Shown here piece after piece: positions 4,895-7,337 of a stretch of 7,337 bases of DNA. The DNA comes from Methanosphaera sp. rholeuAM6. GTDB taxonomy: Archaea; Methanobacteriota; Methanobacteria; Methanobacteriales; Methanobacteriaceae. The notes under the pieces were generated by a model, which searched no databases, had not been told where the DNA came from, and worked only from the letters and a program-made list of their open reading frames with translations. Both the position numbers and the translations under genes were made by a program. Position 1 is the first letter of the stretch, and each line of letters starts with the position of its first letter. The stretch covers positions 19,036-26,372 of the forward strand of contig MVAA01000094.1 in NCBI GenBank assembly GCA_003266105.1, written 5' to 3'.

Positions 4895-5479
4895 ATGATA
4901 ACAGAACAAACAAACAAAATAAAAATAAGGGACAGGACGGTAGAATACACTGTAGAATACCGTAAAGTAAAGTACATACGATATGAACTTAAGTATGGGA
5001 AGCTACGCCTAGTAATACCGTCACGGGATAAGACAGACATTGAGCAAATAATACACAAAAAAGAAGGGTGGATCTACAGGAAACTCTGTGCATATGATGA
5101 TGAAAGCAAGAAGTTAAACGAGAAAACAAGGAACATGCGCCTTGAACAAAGAACAATGCAAAAACTCAGACAACTGGTAAACTCTTACATGGAGGAGTAT
5201 GAAAAATTGCTGAATGTCAGGGTAAACAGGGTACAGTTCAGGGACACTGTGTATAAGTGGGGAAGCTGCAGCATCAACAGAAACGTAACATTATCCAAGA
5301 ATCTGCGATACCTTCCGGATAAACTGGTGGCATACATAGTATACCATGAACTGGTACATATAATAGTGCTTGCACATAATGACAGGTTCTTTGAAATAAT
5401 GGAAAGGGAATTTCCGAATTATGAGGAATATGATGAAAAGCTAAAGGAATACCAGTTTCTAATAGAAAGGGAATGTTAA
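4895..5479 (+). CDS. YgjP-type M48-like metal-dependent hydrolase (DUF45)
   Basis: This 194-aa member of the YgjP/DUF45 family (SprT- and M48-related zinc hydrolases) carries HELVH at 151-155, where H151 and H155 bind zinc and E152 is catalytic, and a third ligand in AHNDRFF (H161). The upstream family signature KWGSC is at 121-125, followed by the VTLSKNLRYLP strand-loop. The N-terminal half is beta-rich (VEYTVEYRKVKYIRYELKYGKLRLVIP), as in the family. It is somewhat shorter than common members of about 230 aa, with no missing motif. The true substrate is unsettled: it is annotated as a metalloprotease, and a bacterial relative has been linked to UTP pyrophosphatase activity. It is a single gene, divergent from the lipid reductase and convergent with the ATPase gene to its right. 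Confidence 0.88.
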   Translation: MITEQTNKIKIRDRTVEYTVEYRKVKYIRYELKYGKLRLVIPSRDKTDIEQIIHKKEGWIYRKLCAYDDESKKLNEKTRNMRLEQRTMQKLRQLVNSYMEEYEKLLNVRVNRVQFRDTVYKWGSCSINRNVTLSKNLRYLPDKLVAYIVYHELVHIIVLAHNDRFFEIMEREFPNYEEYDEKLKEYQFLIEREC

Positions 5480-5508
5480 AAAAAAGGATTATTGGATAAG
5501 AATCTTAT
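5478..5508. terminator. Shared convergent terminator region
   Basis: Eight A at 5478-5485 form a T8 tract on the minus strand, preceded in that direction by a perfect ATAAGA/TCTTAT dyad (5496-5508). This suits termination of the minus-strand ATPase transcript. For the plus-strand YgjP-like gene no strong T tract is present before about 5542. Confidence 0.4.
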
Positions 5509-5558
5509 AATATTAGGAATAATAGAAACTTATATTATGTGTATTTTGTTAATTGGGA

Positions 5559-7013
5559 TTATAGTAATGCGAACGTTTTAATTGGGATGTATATGATGTT
5601 ATCTCTCTTTTCTATATTTTTGGTAGTATCTGATATTATAATACCATATTTTGCTTTATAACGTTTGATGGCATTTATTATCTGTTTATTATCCTTTTTA
5701 TTTTTTCCAACTTCTATTGGAATTACATTACCGAATTCTTCCTTAACTATAAAATCAACATTTCCTTTGTTGTTTGCATCATAGAACAATGTTAAGTCAT
5801 CGTCATCTGATGTTATTTTGAATAGTTTGGATCCAACCATGTTTTCAATCATTAATCCTTCAAATTTATTTTTATCTTTAATATTGTTCCCGATTTTACT
5901 TGACAGTGCATATTTAATGCTGCTTGTAACAAAATAATATTTTCTTGGTTTTCTGGTTCTTAATGAGGGGGTACCATAAGGCTCAAGATGGTAGATTAAA
6001 TGTGTTTTTTCAAGCACATCCAATATTGTTTCAATATTGCCTACGGCGGTGTTTAAGTAGTTGGATAGTTTATTCATTGACACGTCAGATGAATCTATTA
6101 TGGATAAATATCTTAGAACACGATTAGCATTGGTTTTATTCCCCTCGGATATGTTTTTCATATTGGAAATATCTTCTTTAACAACTTTTTTTGTCATTTT
6201 CACAATGTTGTTGCGTATACCTGTAGTATCTTCTTCTTCAAAATATATTGGAAATCCGCCGTAGTATAAATAATTTTTCCAATCGAGATTAGTGTAATTA
6301 CTGTTATTCATTAACTTGTCATTTATTTCAATTTCCCTTTCCATAACTTCATTTATATTTCCTGTTAATAAAAGATTAAGTAGCATGTCCTGATTTTCAT
6401 TGAGTTGAATTTTGTATTTTAATTCCAGGTGATGTGAAAAGGATAGGGGTAATATTTCTTTTCTGTCAGAACGTCTTTCTATATCTGCATTGTCTTCTAT
6501 TGTTAATGCTGATGAACCGGAGATTAATATGAAAATATTTTTTGTTCGGTCAAATAGTACTTTTGAAGAAGTGGTCCATTTTTTATCATATTGTGTTTCA
6601 TCGATTAGCAGGAATATATTTTTGTTTAATTGTCTTATGGTGGTATCATGATAATCTTCCAGGAATATGTTAGTGAATTCTCTTATTGAACATTCACACA
6701 AATCATTTAAATCATCACAGGTAAGATAGATTATTTGATTGGGATTTACATTTTTTTCTTTGAGTAAATATTCATAAATTTGAAATAATAACGTGGTTTT
6801 ACCAACTCCCCTGATTCCTGGTAAGAGAAGGAATCTTTTTCTCTTTTTTCCTTCAATAAAACCATTGATGTATTGTGTTATTTCATTAAATTCTCTTCGT
6901 TTGGAAAATTTTCCATTTTCATCACTGATATAACCGTTTAAAGAGTTTGGAATTTCTCTTAATGTTTCATCAATAAAGTTTGAGACAATCTTCCTTTTTT
7001 CATCAATTTCCAT
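5559..7013 (-). CDS. AAA_14/DUF4143-type ATPase with nuclease-like C-terminus
   Basis: Two-part protein of about 484 aa; residues here are numbered from GTG 7022, so subtract 3 for ATG 7013. The N-terminal P-loop ATPase has Walker A GIRGVGKTT (69-77, K75), Walker B FLLIDETQ (137-144) and a sensor-like ILISGSSALTI (165-175), the ISGSSA signature of the AAA_14 group. The middle (245-345) is helical with a winged-helix-like stretch. The C-terminus (388-460) has the DUF4143 pattern NVDFIV (D423) and IPIEVGK (E437, K440), a PD-(D/E)xK-like core. Such ATPases are common and often multicopy in archaea and bacteria, and their roles are poorly known. ATG 7013 is preferred because GTGAT lies 4 nt upstream. 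GTG 7022 (MINMEID) is the alternative and has no ribosome-binding site. Confidence 0.85.
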   Translation of the reverse strand: MEIDEKRKIVSNFIDETLREIPNSLNGYISDENGKFSKRREFNEITQYINGFIEGKKRKRFLLLPGIRGVGKTTLLFQIYEYLLKEKNVNPNQIIYLTCDDLNDLCECSIREFTNIFLEDYHDTTIRQLNKNIFLLIDETQYDKKWTTSSKVLFDRTKNIFILISGSSALTIEDNADIERRSDRKEILPLSFSHHLELKYKIQLNENQDMLLNLLLTGNINEVMEREIEINDKLMNNSNYTNLDWKNYLYYGGFPIYFEEEDTTGIRNNIVKMTKKVVKEDISNMKNISEGNKTNANRVLRYLSIIDSSDVSMNKLSNYLNTAVGNIETILDVLEKTHLIYHLEPYGTPSLRTRKPRKYYFVTSSIKYALSSKIGNNIKDKNKFEGLMIENMVGSKLFKITSDDDDLTLFYDANNKGNVDFIVKEEFGNVIPIEVGKNKKDNKQIINAIKRYKAKYGIIISDTTKNIEKRDNIIYIPIKTFALL

Positions 7014-7032
7014 ATTAATCACATAATTTTTT

Positions 7033-7052
7033 TTATCTATTTGTTTAGATAA
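7033..7052. promoter_or_regulatory. Palindromic site 1, TTATCTA-N6-TAGATAA
   Basis: Perfect 7-bp arms with spacer TTTGTT. It lies 19 nt upstream of the preferred ATPase start (ATG 7013), in the leader or just downstream of the TATA element. A bound protein could block transcription there. Confidence 0.6.
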
Positions 7053-7221
7053 ACTTTACTGTATTATATTATGAAAAATAATTGTATAAATATTTTTCCA
7101 TATAAATTGGTATTAATAATATAATTTCAAATAAATAAAAGACTTTAATGTATGTTATTTTTAGTTTTAAAAGATATTTCAATAGTCTATTATATAATTT
7201 TTTTTTAAAGAATGGAATTTG

Positions 7222-7241
7222 TTATCTATTTATTTAGATAA
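7222..7241. promoter_or_regulatory. Palindromic site 2, TTATCTA-N6-TAGATAA
   Basis: Same arms as site 1 with spacer TTTATT, so 19 of 20 bases are identical to site 1 and all 20 to site 3. It lies about 190 bp from site 1. Confidence 0.6.
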
Positions 7242-7255
7242 AATTGTAATCTATT

Positions 7256-7275
7256 TTATCTATTTATTTAGATAA
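7256..7275. promoter_or_regulatory. Palindromic site 3, TTATCTA-N6-TAGATAA
   Basis: Identical to site 2 and offset from it by 34 bp, about three helical turns. A one-mismatch half-site (TAATCTA, 7247-7253) lies between the two. It is 18 bp from the stop codon of the possible gene entering from the right edge. Confidence 0.6.
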
Positions 7276-7292
7276 TGTTTTGTATAATCTTT

Positions 7293-7337
7293 TTATTGGG
7301 AGAGGATTCTTGGCTTGAACCTCCCCATCTTGTAGAA
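7293..7337 (-). CDS. Possible 3' end of a minus-strand gene (partial, uncertain frame)
   Basis: The last 40 bases are much richer in G and C than the preceding 270, which suggests a gene or RNA entering from the right. On the minus strand one frame reads FYKMGRFKPRILSQ and stops with TAA at 7293-7295. Another frame reads LQDGEVQAKNPLPIKRLYKTLSK and runs into palindromic site 3. Neither is recognisable. The same bases form an imperfect hairpin (GGGAGAGG 7298-7305 with CCTCCCC 7320-7326), so an RNA gene end is also possible. Confidence 0.25.
   Translation of the reverse strand, partial: FYKMGRFKPRILSQ

Larger units (their letters stand above)
7014..7292. other. AT-rich intergenic region upstream of the ATPase gene
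   Basis: I find no credible gene here. The segment holds the promoter of the minus-strand ATPase gene, with candidate TATA elements at 7062-7072 (AATATAAT-like on the minus strand) and 7087-7097 (ATTTATAC). It also holds three palindromic operator-like sites, listed separately, and several T or A runs, including a long T-run at about 7198-7206. Confidence 0.6.

Noticed and set aside
5549..5588. Direct repeat TTAATTGGGAT at the end of the ATPase gene
   Set aside because: Two 11-bp AT-rich copies 29 bp apart, with one copy covering the stop codon. They are probably chance or a tiny duplication, with no third copy or inverted partner.
7033..7275. A CRISPR array from the three palindromic repeats
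   Set aside because: The offsets are irregular (189 and 34 bp), the units are only 20 bp, and the 14-bp gap between copies 2 and 3 is too short for a spacer.
7298..7337. A tRNA on the minus strand at the right edge (GGTTCAAGCC resembles a T-loop)
   Set aside because: Only the loop and one closing pair fit. The next T-stem positions do not pair and there is no acceptor complement or CCA-like end.

Overview
The window looks like chromosomal DNA from a low-GC methanogenic archaeon of the order Methanobacteriales, most like Methanosphaera. The genus is a guess. The archaeal signs are an isoprenoid-lipid reductase with FAD, an Orc1/Cdc6-type AAA+ protein, Shine-Dalgarno sites of the AGGTGAT/AGGAGGT type, TTTATAAA and TTTAAATA TATA-like boxes, oligo-T tracts after stop codons, and very AT-rich DNA with heavy use of ATA for isoleucine.

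Layout. Positions 1-61 may hold the tail of a plus-strand gene ending in a poly-serine run written as (AGT)n. Positions 62-200 hold no gene, but contain a long imperfect palindrome (76-177) and an 11-G tract (182-192). Positions 201-2408 are a tightly packed minus-strand cluster of four genes, transcribed from right to left: a lysine-rich 132-aa protein of unknown function, a 331-aa protein built of five repeats resembling AP2-type DNA-binding units, a 62-aa membrane protein, and a 193-aa ribbon-helix-helix plus coiled-coil protein. Gaps are 1, 22 and 19 nt and each gene has its own ribosome-binding site, so this is very probably one operon.

The 292-nt divergent region 2409-2700 carries a 30-bp dyad over the likely operon promoter, a GC-rich pyrimidine-repeat and hairpin island behind a perfect TATA-like box, and a second TATA box in front of a plus-strand Orc1/Cdc6-family ATPase (2701-3534). 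That ATPase lacks the C-terminal winged-helix domain and has DD in place of the usual DE in Walker B.

The right half is more ordinary. A digeranylgeranylglycerophospholipid reductase (minus, 3560-4765) and a YgjP-type metallohydrolase (plus, 4895-5479) are divergently arranged. An AAA_14/DUF4143-type ATPase with a nuclease-like C-terminus (minus, about 5559-7013) follows. Upstream of it lie three near-identical 20-bp palindromes (7033, 7222, 7256), and the window ends in a short GC-richer segment that may be the end of another minus-strand gene.

The most interesting part is 1-3534. A DNA-binding, coiled-coil and membrane-protein operon sits back to back with a minimal Orc1-like ATPase and is bordered by a long palindrome. 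An integrated or decayed replicon, or an uncharacterised DNA-handling module, fits this arrangement, but that is inference. The lipid reductase and YgjP genes look like core genome and would mark the right edge of such an island.
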